Origin: JAAZNO01 sp964508025
GTDB taxonomy: Bacteria; Chloroflexota; Anaerolineae; B4-G1; SLSP01
Assembly (NCBI GenBank): GCA_964508025.1
Contig: CAZDSF010000002.1
Span: forward strand, 49,630 to 113,629
Reading direction: 5' to 3'
Length of the DNA: 64,000 bases
Shown: positions 16,191 to 24,732 of the stretch, in pieces
How the letters are laid out: each line of letters starts with the position of its first letter
Numbering within the stretch: the first letter of the stretch is position 1
The notes under the pieces: model-generated
What the model was told of the DNA's origin: nothing
The model's input: only the letters and a program-made list of their open reading frames with translations
Databases searched by the model: none
Position numbers and translations under genes: made by a program

Positions 16191-17699
16191 ATGACGCAGT
16201 TCCATACGCAATCGCCCCATGTCATTGACCCGGATTACGCTGACTTTTTCGCTGCTTTTATGCTGGCTTACCCCGCTTATGAAACCACGCATGTTCTGGA
16301 TGTGTTGCGCGCGCAGGAGTACAGTCGCCTGGATAGGTTAGCGCAAATATACCTGGATTATACCGGCGGCAGCCTTCATGCCGACCGGCAGTTGCGTAGC
16401 CACCAGGAATTGCTCGCCAACCATGTCTTTGGCAACCCCCATTCCCACAATCCTACGTCCCTGGCGATGACCGAGCGCGTGGAACAGGCGCGCGCTTATG
16501 TGCTGGAATTCTTCAATGCGGACCCCGATGAATATACAGCGATCTTCACTCCCAACGCGAGCGGCGCGCTCAAGTTGGTCGGCGAGGCGTATCCGTTTGC
16601 TCCGGGCGGGCATTACGCGCTCACCTTCGACAATCACAACTCCGTTAATGGCATCCGCGAGTTCGCCCGCGCCAAAGGCGCCCAGGTCACTTACATTCCC
16701 GTGAGTTATCCAGAGCTCCGCATCGAGATGCCACAGCTGGAGCAGGCTCTGGCGTTGGGCGCGCCGGGCGTTCCGAAGCTTTTCGCCTATCCGGCCCAAT
16801 CGAATTACTCCGGTGTACAACATCCGTTGGCATTGATCGAAATCGCTCAGGCGCAGGGCTGGGATGTGCTCGTGGATTGCGCTGCGTTCGCTCCCACCAA
16901 TCGGCTGGATTTACGCCGCTGGAAGCCGGATTTTGTGCCGCTTTCCTTCTACAAAATGTTTGGCTATCCTACCGGCGTGGGGGCGTTGCTGGCGCGCAAG
17001 GCGGCGCTGACGAAGTTGCGCCGCCCATGGTACGCTGGCGGCACGATCACCATTGCGTCTGTGCAGGGGGATGGGTATTTTTTCGCCGAGGGCGCCGCCG
17101 CCTTCGAGGATGGCACGGTCAACTATCTGAACCTGCCAGCGGTAGAAATTGGCCTGCGTCACCTGGCGGAAGTGGGCATCGAGACGATCCACACGCGGGT
17201 GATTTGTCTGACCGGCTGGCTGTTGGCGCAACTGACGATGCTGCGGCATAGCAATGGACGTCCGCTGGTGCGCATTCATGGCCCAACAACGCTCGAAGCG
17301 CGCGGCGGCACCATCACTGTGACCTTTTACGATTCTGATGGCGTCGCTTTCGATGAACGCCGTGTGGAGGAACTGGCGAACCTGGAGCGCATCTCGCTGC
17401 GTACCGGTTGCTTTTGCAATCCGGGCGCCGGCGAGGTGGCGCACGGTTTGACGCCGGAGATCATGGCGGAGTTTTTCAAGGGCGATCAGGGGCTTTCCTT
17501 CATGGAGCTGCGCGCCTTGATGGAGAAGCGCTACGGCAAGAGCATCAATGCCGTGCGGATTTCGGTGGGGTTAGTGAGCAACTTTGCCGATGTGCAGCAC
17601 TTTCTGCGTTTCGCGCGAGGCTTTGTGAATCGGTCGGTTGCCGATGTAGGGGCTGCCCGCGAAGGGGGCGCGCACTGCGGTCTCGATGCGGGAGCGTAA
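16191..17699 (+). CDS. Class V aminotransferase, MOCOS/cysteine desulfurase-like
   Basis: A 502-residue PLP enzyme. The class V fold is visible: YLDYTGGSLHADRQLRSHQE, NPHSHNPTSLAMTERVEQAR, FTPNASGALKLVGEAYPF, VLVDCAAFAPTNRLDLRRW and the PLP lysine in FVPLSFYKMFGYPTGVGALL. Near residue 405 is LRTGCFCNPGAGE, where the desulfurase cysteine sits in molybdenum-cofactor sulfurase N-domains. The closest known role is persulfide formation from cysteine, for example to sulfurate Mo cofactor, but the substrate is not proven. There is no MOSC domain. An XdhB-like FAD protein in this window would be a possible beneficiary; this link is inference. Confidence 0.75.
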   Translation: MTQFHTQSPHVIDPDYADFFAAFMLAYPAYETTHVLDVLRAQEYSRLDRLAQIYLDYTGGSLHADRQLRSHQELLANHVFGNPHSHNPTSLAMTERVEQARAYVLEFFNADPDEYTAIFTPNASGALKLVGEAYPFAPGGHYALTFDNHNSVNGIREFARAKGAQVTYIPVSYPELRIEMPQLEQALALGAPGVPKLFAYPAQSNYSGVQHPLALIEIAQAQGWDVLVDCAAFAPTNRLDLRRWKPDFVPLSFYKMFGYPTGVGALLARKAALTKLRRPWYAGGTITIASVQGDGYFFAEGAAAFEDGTVNYLNLPAVEIGLRHLAEVGIETIHTRVICLTGWLLAQLTMLRHSNGRPLVRIHGPTTLEARGGTITVTFYDSDGVAFDERRVEELANLERISLRTGCFCNPGAGEVAHGLTPEIMAEFFKGDQGLSFMELRALMEKRYGKSINAVRISVGLVSNFADVQHFLRFARGFVNRSVADVGAAREGGAHCGLDAGA

Positions 17700-17704
17700 A
17701 GCTG

Positions 17705-17751
17705 AGGGTGAATTTTGCTGTCGCGCCACGCGCGGCAGCAAAATTCACCCT
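17705..17751. terminator. Bidirectional hairpin terminator
   Basis: A 16-bp perfect stem (17705-17720 AGGGTGAATTTTGCTG with 17736-17751) followed by TTTT on the plus strand. It lies between the convergent aminotransferase (stop 17699) and PLP-enzyme (stop 17812) genes and can serve both. Confidence 0.8.
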
Positions 17752-17811
17752 TTTGGAATATGGCTTTAGCCATAAATGGCGGTCAGTAGCTCCAAACTGG
17801 CTATGCGCCGC

Positions 17812-19278
17812 CTATTTCAGCAGTCCCACGCGCGCGTTGAACTCCTCGATGAGCGCGTCAATCTCATCCGCCTGGCCCTGGAAGCTCGTCCAGTAATCCT
17901 CCTGATACCACTGGCGCTGAATCTCCTCGTAAGTCTTGCCCTGCTGCTCAACCCAGGTGTAATACTTGAGGTTATGCACGCGCTTGCGGTCGGGATACGT
18001 GAGCTCCATCATGTGATCGGTGGATTCACCCAAGATGTAGCGCGCATAGTCAGCGGCGGCGTCGGTGGGGGTGTACTCGCCATGCTCTTCATGCAGTTCT
18101 TGCAGGCGGCTCTGGTATAGTTCCATCGAATCGGTCAGCACAGTGACAATGATGTCGTTATGCCCCAGCTCGAACCACTTGGCGCTCTTCACCGCGCTAA
18201 GGATGTTGGCAATGCCGGAAATGCCGATCAAATCCAACTGCCCTACCAGGCTTTCTGGCACGCCCTGCTTGACCAGATACGCGCGCCCCGCCGGTTCATT
18301 GAACAGCCGAATGAGGCTGATGGTGGCTTCATCATCAATGGCGGTGATGACATCTGTATTCTTGACATTATGGACCCATGGGACATGTTTGTCGCCGATG
18401 CCCTCGATGCGGTGTCCGCCAAAGCCATTGTTGAGCAATGTGGGGCATTGCAGCGCCTCACTGGCAACGATGCGGCTGTACGGGAAGAGCTGTTTCGTGT
18501 AATCGCCGCAGCCAATGGTACCCGCCGAACCGGTGTTGGAGGTGATGCCGAAGAACTTATCCTGCGGGCCCATGACCTGCGCCAGCACCTCTTCGATGGC
18601 ATGACCGGTGATTTCGTAGTGCCACAGATAGTTGCCAAACTCCTCGAACTGGTTGAAGATGAAGATGTCGTCGCCGCGCTCGCGGGTGAGCTCGTGGCAC
18701 TTGTCGAAGATCTCCTTCACGTTCGATTCACAGCCGGGCGTAGCGATGGTTTCATCGGCTACTTGCGCTAACCATTCGAAGCGCTCCCGGCTCATCTCCT
18801 TCGGCAGAATGGCGATGGATTGGCACGCCAGCAGCGCCGAGTCATACGCGCCGCCCCGGCAGTAGTTACCGGTGGAGGGCCAGACAGCCTTCTGTTTGGT
18901 GGGATCGAACTGTCCCGTCACCAGGCGCGGCACCAGACAGCCAAATGCCGCGCCGACCTTGTGTGCGCCGGTGGGGAACCATTTGCCCACCAGTACCACA
19001 ATACGCGCTTCGACGCCGGTCAGGGCCGTCGGCAGCTCCAGGTAGTTCACGCCGCCGAAACCGCCGCCGTAGGCTACCGGCTCGTTGTGCCAGGTGATGC
19101 GGAACAGATTGCGCGGATTGATATCCCACAAACCAATGCCTTTGAGCTCGGCTTTGATGCTGTCGGGAATCAGCGCTGGGTTCTTCTGTTGTGCGAACGT
19201 GGGAATGATGATGTTGCGTTCGCGGGCGCGCCGCACCGCATTTTCCATGCCTTCTTGAACGATAGTCAGGTCAATCAT
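17812..19278 (-). CDS. PLP-dependent TrpB/cysteine-synthase-superfamily enzyme
   Basis: A 488-residue fold-type II PLP enzyme. The start at 19278 has AAAGGA about seven bases upstream. The PLP lysine is in GKWFPTGAHKVGAAFGCLV and the phosphate-binding loop is WPSTGNYCRGGAYDSALL; a glycine-rich segment GITSNTGSAGTIGCGDYTKQ is also present. It is about 100 residues longer than ordinary cysteine synthase or YgeX (diaminopropionate ammonia-lyase). Members often remove or replace a beta substituent of an amino acid. Given nearby ygeY, ygeW and carbamate kinase homologues, an amino-acid ammonia-lyase role in the same catabolism is an inference. It overlaps the upstream VanZ gene by eight bases. Confidence 0.7.
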   Translation of the reverse strand: MIDLTIVQEGMENAVRRARERNIIIPTFAQQKNPALIPDSIKAELKGIGLWDINPRNLFRITWHNEPVAYGGGFGGVNYLELPTALTGVEARIVVLVGKWFPTGAHKVGAAFGCLVPRLVTGQFDPTKQKAVWPSTGNYCRGGAYDSALLACQSIAILPKEMSRERFEWLAQVADETIATPGCESNVKEIFDKCHELTRERGDDIFIFNQFEEFGNYLWHYEITGHAIEEVLAQVMGPQDKFFGITSNTGSAGTIGCGDYTKQLFPYSRIVASEALQCPTLLNNGFGGHRIEGIGDKHVPWVHNVKNTDVITAIDDEATISLIRLFNEPAGRAYLVKQGVPESLVGQLDLIGISGIANILSAVKSAKWFELGHNDIIVTVLTDSMELYQSRLQELHEEHGEYTPTDAAADYARYILGESTDHMMELTYPDRKRVHNLKYYTWVEQQGKTYEEIQRQWYQEDYWTSFQGQADEIDALIEEFNARVGLLK

Positions 19279-19762
19279 ATTCAATCCTTTCTTTTTTGAT
19301 ATTGGATTTTTTACTGAGAAACATGCAGCGTACTGTTTGAGAGTAGCGTTCGACAGACAGAGCCGATGCAGCGCCTATTGCCGCACCGAACGTGTTGAGC
19401 GCCACATCGCTCAACGAAGAGACGCGGCTGGAGGTCAAACCCTGCAACAGCTCGATGATACAGCTGAGCGCCAGACCGGATAACACGCCCCACAGCAGAC
19501 GCGACTTAAGCGTGCGCTTATCAGCCAGTGCTAATGTCACTGCCGCGCCCAGCGGTACGAAAACAACGATGTTCCCGGCAATATCAATGAGCCAGAAGTG
19601 CGAGATTCCCCGCGCCGCAGCGGGCGCAGTCAACACCTCCAGGTTCATTGCAACCTCCGGATTGGGGCGCAGCGTCATCCAGAGCAACCACAGCGTATTA
19701 ACGATGGCAACCAGCCGCCAGAGTTTCTTGAATCGCATGGCCGGATCATGCAAACAAGTCAT
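19271..19762 (-). CDS. VanZ-like membrane protein
   Basis: A 163-residue protein with about four membrane helices and the VanZ signatures DIAGNIVVFVPLGAAVTLA and SCIIELLQGLTSSRVSSLSDV with ALNTFGAAIG. VanZ-like proteins occur in many envelopes; the founding member confers low teicoplanin resistance, but most have unknown roles. The start may be at 19762 or nine codons in (19738); neither has a clear RBS. It overlaps the downstream PLP-enzyme gene, so the two are co-transcribed, though no functional link is obvious. Confidence 0.75.
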   Translation of the reverse strand: MTCLHDPAMRFKKLWRLVAIVNTLWLLWMTLRPNPEVAMNLEVLTAPAAARGISHFWLIDIAGNIVVFVPLGAAVTLALADKRTLKSRLLWGVLSGLALSCIIELLQGLTSSRVSSLSDVALNTFGAAIGAASALSVERYSQTVRCMFLSKKSNIKKERIEYD

Positions 19763-19806
19763 TTTTTCGCTTGCGATTTATCAAACCAATCCTCCCGCAT
19801 CCCCAT

Positions 19807-20145
19807 CTACTCCGCAAACATAGCCGCCAAGATATCCAACACCGCCAGTTGCGTCTCACGAGGAAGTCGGCCTATATGTTTGACCAGGCGTTGCTTATCT
19901 ACGGTGCGGAGCTGGTCTAATACTACAAAACCGTCTTTACCTGTGATATGACAGGGGGTACGGGTAGGATATGCGCGTCCCTGTGTTGTCAACGGGGCAA
20001 TGATCACCGTGGCAACGTGTGTGTTCATCTCGTCGGGTGAAACAATGACGCAGGGGCGGGTTTTCTGAATCTCATGCCCAACCGTAGGATCGAGATTTAC
20101 CAAATACACGTCAAAGCGGCAATATTTGGCTTTTACCATTCCCAT
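19807..20145 (-). CDS. mazF: MazF/PemK-type toxin endoribonuclease
   Basis: A 112-residue protein with MazF hallmarks: RFDVYLVNLDPTVGHEIQKT, RPCVIVSPDEMNTHV, TVIIAPLTTQ, VVLDQLRTVDKQRLVKHIG. MazF toxins cleave mRNA at short sequences and stop growth when released from the antitoxin. It starts within the end of the antitoxin gene (overlap 20133-20145), with two possible ATGs two codons apart, so translation is coupled. The length is normal and nothing suggests inactivation. Confidence 0.88.
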   Translation of the reverse strand: MGMVKAKYCRFDVYLVNLDPTVGHEIQKTRPCVIVSPDEMNTHVATVIIAPLTTQGRAYPTRTPCHITGKDGFVVLDQLRTVDKQRLVKHIGRLPRETQLAVLDILAAMFAE

Positions 20146-20396
20146 TCCTCGCCATCAAAGGTGCTGAGGGGCAGATCGGCCTCAATCAACAGCTTGTCAT
20201 CTCCCTGCGCCGCCATGGCCGCAAAAGCGTTCGCCCATCCTTCACGCGGCTCATGCACCGGACGTACAAGCAAGGCTCCATCCTCTGTGGCCTCCAAGGT
20301 CACTTGCTTTGGAAAATCAAGCTGCTCCAGCAATGGCTTAGGGATACGAATGCCGTGTGAATTGCCGATTCTAATGATAGTTGCGGTCATGCTCAT
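20133..20396 (-). CDS. mazE: MazE/AbrB-type antitoxin
   Basis: An 87-residue protein with an N-terminal SpoVT/AbrB swapped-hairpin DNA-binding domain (MTATIIRIGNSHGIRIPKPL, then PKQVTLEATEDGALLVRPV) and an acidic C-terminal tail (LSTFDGEEWEW) of the kind that threads into MazF. GGAGG lies six bases before ATG 20396. The protein should neutralise MazF and repress the promoter just upstream, where a palindrome overlaps the -10. Confidence 0.85.
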   Translation of the reverse strand: MSMTATIIRIGNSHGIRIPKPLLEQLDFPKQVTLEATEDGALLVRPVHEPREGWANAFAAMAAQGDDKLLIEADLPLSTFDGEEWEW

Positions 20397-20408
20397 CCTT
20401 CACCTCCC

Positions 20409-20449
20409 GGATAGTAAATACATTGTAATTACTATCCATAAAAAGTCAA
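20409..20449 (-). promoter_or_regulatory. mazEF promoter with palindromic operator
   Basis: On the minus strand TTGACT (20444-20449) and TACAAT (20422-20427) are 16 bases apart. An inverted repeat with 9-bp arms GGATAGTAA (20409-20417 and 20429-20437) straddles the -10, as expected for autoregulation by a MazE/MazEF complex. Confidence 0.65.
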
Positions 20450-20475
20450 CAAGAGTCTTTGGCTAACTGACGCAA

Positions 20476-21720
20476 CTACATGCTTCCCATAACTGCCTTG
20501 ACCGCTTCCAACGTCGGTGCGACGATGGGCGGTTCTGGCACGGTCTTCATCGCGTTCTTGATGTCCTTCAGCCCGGAGCCGGTGAGCAAGACGACGATGC
20601 GCTCATCGGGCGCCGCCAGCCCCTTCTCCACCGCCTTCGCCAGCCCGGCGTAGGCCGTCGCCGCCGCCGGCTCGGCGAAGACGCCGGTGTTGCGGGCGAC
20701 CACCGGAATCGCATCGAGAATCTCCTGGTCGCTCACGCGCAGGTACGCGCCGCCGGTCTCGCGCACGGCGGCGAGCGCCTTGTTGCGGTCGCGCGGCAGG
20801 CCCGCGCTGATGCTATCGGCGATGGTGTCGGCGGGCTGTTCCGTCATTTCCCAACCCTGGAGGCCGCGTTCCCAAGCATCTACCAATGCGGAGGAGCCTT
20901 CCGCCTGGATGCCCATGATCTTCGGCATGGCGTCAATCCAGCCGAGCGCGAGCAGATCCTTCAGCCCCTTGTGGATGCCGCCGATGATGCAGCCATCGCC
21001 CACCGGCACGAAGATGCGATCAGGTGCGTTCCAAGCCAGCTGCTCGCAGATTTCCAGCGCGGCGGTCTTCTTCCCCTCGGTCATATAGGGATTGTAGCCC
21101 GTGCTGCGGTTGTACCAGCCGAACTCTTTGGCGACCTTGAGCGTGAGCTCGACCGCCATATCATACGTCCCATTCACCAGCAACACGCGCGCGCCGTAGA
21201 TGAGGTGTTGCGCGATTTTGGCGGGCGGCGCGGTCTTGGGGACGAAAATCACGGCGGGCAGGCCGATGCTGGCCGCCAGTCCCGCCATCGCCGCCGCCGC
21301 GTTGCCCGTGCTCGCCGTGGTGATGATTTCCGCGCCCACCTCGCGCGCCTTCACCACCGCCACCGCCGAAGCGCGATCCTTGAACGAGGCTGTCGGGTTC
21401 ACGCCGTCGTCCTTCACCCAGACGTGCTTGAGTCCCAACAGCGCAGCTAGGCGCGGCGCTTCATAGAGCGGCGTCCCCCCCACGCGCAGCGGCGGCGTGG
21501 GCGAATCTGGCTGCACGGCAATCAGCGGCTTGTAGCGCCACATCGTAAAATCCGGGTTCGCCGCCAGGCTCTCCCGGCTGATGCGCGACGCGATGACGTC
21601 GTAATCGTACTGCACATCGAGATTGCCGTCATCGCCGTGATGGGGGCAGACGTACATTACTTCGTCCACGCCGTAGGTCGCGCCACAAATGGTGCATTTC
21701 AGGTTGCGTACATGATCCAT
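20476..21720 (-). CDS. thrC: Threonine synthase
   Basis: A 414-residue PLP enzyme. It starts with a Zn-ribbon-like segment (LKCTICGATYGVDEVMYVCP) and then the fold-type II core: GGTPLYEAPRLAALLGLKHV, VKDDGVNPTASFKDRASAVA with the PLP lysine, TASTGNAAAAMAGLAA and VFVPVGDGCIIGGIHKGLK. It converts O-phosphohomoserine to threonine. Other thr genes are not nearby. The flanks are recQ and the mazEF module, and a heptamer-type hairpin precedes the start. A deaminase-like activity cannot be excluded, but the N-terminal domain and length fit ThrC. Confidence 0.85.
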   Translation of the reverse strand: MDHVRNLKCTICGATYGVDEVMYVCPHHGDDGNLDVQYDYDVIASRISRESLAANPDFTMWRYKPLIAVQPDSPTPPLRVGGTPLYEAPRLAALLGLKHVWVKDDGVNPTASFKDRASAVAVVKAREVGAEIITTASTGNAAAAMAGLAASIGLPAVIFVPKTAPPAKIAQHLIYGARVLLVNGTYDMAVELTLKVAKEFGWYNRSTGYNPYMTEGKKTAALEICEQLAWNAPDRIFVPVGDGCIIGGIHKGLKDLLALGWIDAMPKIMGIQAEGSSALVDAWERGLQGWEMTEQPADTIADSISAGLPRDRNKALAAVRETGGAYLRVSDQEILDAIPVVARNTGVFAEPAAATAYAGLAKAVEKGLAAPDERIVVLLTGSGLKDIKNAMKTVPEPPIVAPTLEAVKAVMGSM

Positions 21721-21749
21721 TGAGTGTTGTTCTCCTTGTGGAATGTTAG

Positions 21750-21825
21750 CGGTGAGTAGAGAGCAGTGAGCAGTCTAAAATTCCATACAACTCACCATTC
21801 TCTGCTCACTATTTACTGCTCTCTG
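21750..21825. repeat. Heptamer-type hairpin repeat, recQ-thrC junction
   Basis: Left arm of GTGAGTAG/GAGCAGTGAGCAGT units (21751-21774), right arm of CTCACCAT/CTGCTCACT/TTACTGCTC units (21790-21825). The recQ stop codon (21813-21815) lies inside the right arm. The word is GTGAGCA-like, shared with the elements near 24.7, 27.4 and 31.4 kb. Confidence 0.8.
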
Positions 21826-24635
21826 TTCAACTTTGTTAATGTTTCGAGCAACGCCGCATCCTGCAACGCAGCCCGGCCCTTAGCCGTGAGATCCAGCACG
21901 GCGCCGCCGTGTTCCAGCTGGCGCGGCTGGATGAAGCCGTCCTGTTCGAGCTGCGCCAGCAGCTGCTCCACCGCCGTCTGCGAGCGGAACGCCAGCGCGC
22001 CGAAGCCCTCATCCGCGCGGGCGCGCTCTGGGGCTTGCGCGTCGCCCCGCAGAATGCGCATGAGGCTGGCGCGTCCCCAGCTCCACGGCGCGGCGGCCAT
22101 ACAGCGCAGGATGCTCAGGCATTGCTCGCGCTCATCGGGCAAGGCGCTAAGATCGAGCGCGGCGCTGCCCATGCAATTATCGCAGGCCGTGCAACGCTCG
22201 ATGGCGCGCCCGCCCAGATAGGCGTTGAGGTAGCCGTGGCGGCAGCGGCTGGTGCGCGCGTAAGCCGTGATCTCGTCCACACGCTGCGCAGCGACCGTCG
22301 CGTAGCGCTCCAGCAGCGCCTTCACGCGCACGGGCGCATCCGGCGGCGCGGGCAGGAGCTCCAATAGCACATCGCGCCCGGAGAAGCGGCAGCCGAGCCA
22401 GCCCGCATCCGCCCACGCCAGCAGTTGCGCTTCCAGCGTGTAGGGCGAGAGTTCCGCCGCGCGCGCTGCTTCGGCCAGATTGACCGTGAGCCATTGCCCC
22501 GGTTTCAGACGGACAGCCTCGCACAAGGCGCGCAATGCGTCATCTGGCAGCTCACCTTCAGCCAGACAAAGCTGCGCCGCGCGGGGGACATCCGGGCCAC
22601 GTTGGAGCAGCGCGGCCTCTTCCAGCAGGCTCAGCGCGACGCGAATCAGCGTATCGTCGCTCTGCACGTCGCGCTCCAGATCGCCCATCGCCACGCAGCC
22701 CCAGGGCTTGCCGTTCAGCCGTTTTTGCGCGGCGGCGTACACGGCGCGCAAGAACTCCACCGAGAGCGCGTCTCTGTTGATGTGGCGCGTCAGCGTGCCC
22801 CGGTCGGAGGGCGACATCATCAGCAGGCAGCGGGCGGGCAGGCCGTCGCGCCCGGCGCGGCCCGCTTCCTGGTAGTAGGCTTCCAGCGAGGGCGGCGGCA
22901 TAAAATGGACGATGAAGCGGATATCGGGCTTATCAATCCCCATGCCGAAGGCGACGGTGGCGACGACAATGCGCGCGCGCCCGGCCATAAACTCGTCCTG
23001 CACAGCGTCGCGGTTGGGCATCCCCGCGTGGTAGTGAACGGCGGCAAGGCCCTGTCGCCGGAGCAGCGCGGCGAGCGACTCGCACCGGTCGCGCGTTCCG
23101 GCGTAGATGATGCCGCTACCGCTCTCGTTCTGGCAGAAGGCGAGCAGGTGTTGCAGTTTGGCGTCGGCGTTGGGCGCGTGGAAAACTTCCAGGCGGAGGT
23201 TGGGGCGGGTGATGTCGCCGGCCACGATGCGGGTGGCGCTTGCCGCGCCATTCTCGTTCAAATGCTGGATGATGTCTTGCCGCACGCGGGGCGGGGCGGT
23301 GGCGGTCATCGCCAGGAGCGGCGGATTGCCCAGCGCGGCGCGCGCCTTGCCCAGCGCGAGATAATCGGGGCGGAAATCGTGGCCCCACGCGCTGACGCAG
23401 TGCGCCTCATCCACCACCAGCCGGTTGAGGCCCGCGCGGCGAATGGCGTGCAGGAATGCGGGCTGGCGCAGGCGCTCCGGCGCGGCGTAGAGCAGGCGAT
23501 ACGCGCCAGCCTGCTCCAGGCGTTGGCGCAGCTCGTCGCCGTCCAGGCTGCTGTTGATGGTGGTCGCGCGGGCGCGCAAGTGTTCGGGCAGCGAATCGAG
23601 CTGGTCTTTCATCAGGGCGATGAGCGGCGAAATCACCAGCGTTACGCCGCGTTCCGCCAGCAGCGCGGGGAGCTGGTAGCACAGCGACTTGCCGCCGCCG
23701 GTGGGCAGAATCGTCAGCACATCCTCGCCGCGCAACACGCACGCCATCGTCTCCACCTGTCCCGGCAGGAGCTCGGTGAAGCCGAACAGCCGTTGCGCGG
23801 CGGAAGCAATCCGCTCGTGTTCTGCCTCGGAAACAGGAACCTGGTCAATCGTGGGGAGGAACTTTTCCGCTGGTGGGGTTGGCGCGCGTTTGGCGGCGGG
23901 CTGCGCCGCAACGGGCGCCGCGCCCGCGAAATGCGCTTGCAACTCCGCAAGCTCCGCCGCGTAGAGGCTCTCCAGCTGCGCGTCCAAATCGGCGACGCGG
24001 GTGGCTTCGCCGCTCGCCTGGAAATAGGCGCGCAACTCGCGCAAGTAGGTTGCGGGTAGCGTCGCCTGCTCCTCTTCCGCCGCGCGCAGCACACGCACCG
24101 CGTAGCCGCTCGCCGTCACCCAATCTGCCCGCGCCTGGTAGACGCGCATCATGCCGAGCAGATAGCTGCGGCTGCCGGGGCGCAAGGCTTGCATTTGCTG
24201 GTACGCCTGTTGCGCGGCTTCCACATCGCCCCGCGCCAGCTCCACCTCGGCGAGGAGTTGCCAGGCCATCACACTATCGGCATTGTTTTTGACGAGGCTT
24301 TGCGCGAGTCGGTGCGCCGCCGCGAGCTCCTGCCGCGCCAGCTGCACCTGCGCCAACAAGACCTGCGCCGTGAGCGAAGTCTTCTGCGCCAGCCGCGTCT
24401 GTATCAGCGCCAGGGCCTCATCGCCGAGACCCTCGGCCAGCAGCGCTTTGATACGCAAATCTGCCAGCGAGATCAGCTTAGGATTACGGGGCATCAGCAC
24501 ATCGAGGCAAGCGTGCAGTGTATCGAGGCGCTCCCAGCGCAGCAAGAAGTTCAGCACGCGGCTGCGGTCGCTGCTGCTGAGCTCGCTGACGCGCTCTAAG
24601 GTGAGGCCCAGTTGGGTTAAGATAGCGTGATTCAT
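21813..24635 (-). CDS. recQ: RecQ-type DNA helicase with N-terminal TPR extension
   Basis: A 940-residue protein. Residues about 1-240 are helical repeats with TPR character (ADSVMAWQLLAEVELARGDV, then EAAQQAYQQMQALRPGS), followed by a Pro/Ala linker and a complete RecQ helicase: LPGQVETMACVLRGEDVL, TILPTGGGKSLCYQLPAL (Walker A), VVDEAHCVSAWGHDFRP (DEAH), AMTATAPP, and QEAGRAGRDG (motif VI). The zinc site follows (RCRHGYLNA, then RCTACDNCMG) with a winged-helix RQC region; no HRDC domain is seen. RecQ unwinds 3'-5' in recombination repair. Ordinary bacterial RecQ is near 600 residues and lacks TPRs, so the extension is unusual and may dock a partner. Confidence 0.9.
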   Translation of the reverse strand: MNHAILTQLGLTLERVSELSSSDRSRVLNFLLRWERLDTLHACLDVLMPRNPKLISLADLRIKALLAEGLGDEALALIQTRLAQKTSLTAQVLLAQVQLARQELAAAHRLAQSLVKNNADSVMAWQLLAEVELARGDVEAAQQAYQQMQALRPGSRSYLLGMMRVYQARADWVTASGYAVRVLRAAEEEQATLPATYLRELRAYFQASGEATRVADLDAQLESLYAAELAELQAHFAGAAPVAAQPAAKRAPTPPAEKFLPTIDQVPVSEAEHERIASAAQRLFGFTELLPGQVETMACVLRGEDVLTILPTGGGKSLCYQLPALLAERGVTLVISPLIALMKDQLDSLPEHLRARATTINSSLDGDELRQRLEQAGAYRLLYAAPERLRQPAFLHAIRRAGLNRLVVDEAHCVSAWGHDFRPDYLALGKARAALGNPPLLAMTATAPPRVRQDIIQHLNENGAASATRIVAGDITRPNLRLEVFHAPNADAKLQHLLAFCQNESGSGIIYAGTRDRCESLAALLRRQGLAAVHYHAGMPNRDAVQDEFMAGRARIVVATVAFGMGIDKPDIRFIVHFMPPPSLEAYYQEAGRAGRDGLPARCLLMMSPSDRGTLTRHINRDALSVEFLRAVYAAAQKRLNGKPWGCVAMGDLERDVQSDDTLIRVALSLLEEAALLQRGPDVPRAAQLCLAEGELPDDALRALCEAVRLKPGQWLTVNLAEAARAAELSPYTLEAQLLAWADAGWLGCRFSGRDVLLELLPAPPDAPVRVKALLERYATVAAQRVDEITAYARTSRCRHGYLNAYLGGRAIERCTACDNCMGSAALDLSALPDEREQCLSILRCMAAAPWSWGRASLMRILRGDAQAPERARADEGFGALAFRSQTAVEQLLAQLEQDGFIQPRQLEHGGAVLDLTAKGRAALQDAALLETLTKLNREQ

Positions 24636-24649
24636 AGCTTAATCAGTTC

Positions 24650-24732
24650 AAGTGAGCAGAGATTAGTGAGCAGTGAGCGGTAAGCCGTGCAAGTTTTCAT
24701 ACTGCTCACTACTCACGGCTCACTACACTCAC
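24650..24732. repeat. Heptamer-type hairpin repeat, dual-OB-recQ junction
   Basis: Left arm AGTGAGCAGAGATTAGTGAG (24651-24670) continuing with CAGTGAGCGG; right arm ACTGCTCACTACTCACGGCT (24701-24720) continuing with CACTACACTCAC. The stop codon of the dual-OB gene (24729-24731) is inside the repeat. Confidence 0.8.

Noticed and set aside
21766..22221. Small protein gene over the recQ 3' end
   Set aside because: It reads through the hairpin repeat and antisense recQ, with no RBS or family similarity.
22425..24059. Long open frame (544 codons) opposite recQ
   Set aside because: It is the complementary strand of a strongly coding, high-GC gene and encodes low-complexity Arg/Gly/Ala sequence without family motifs; the same holds for other long antisense frames.
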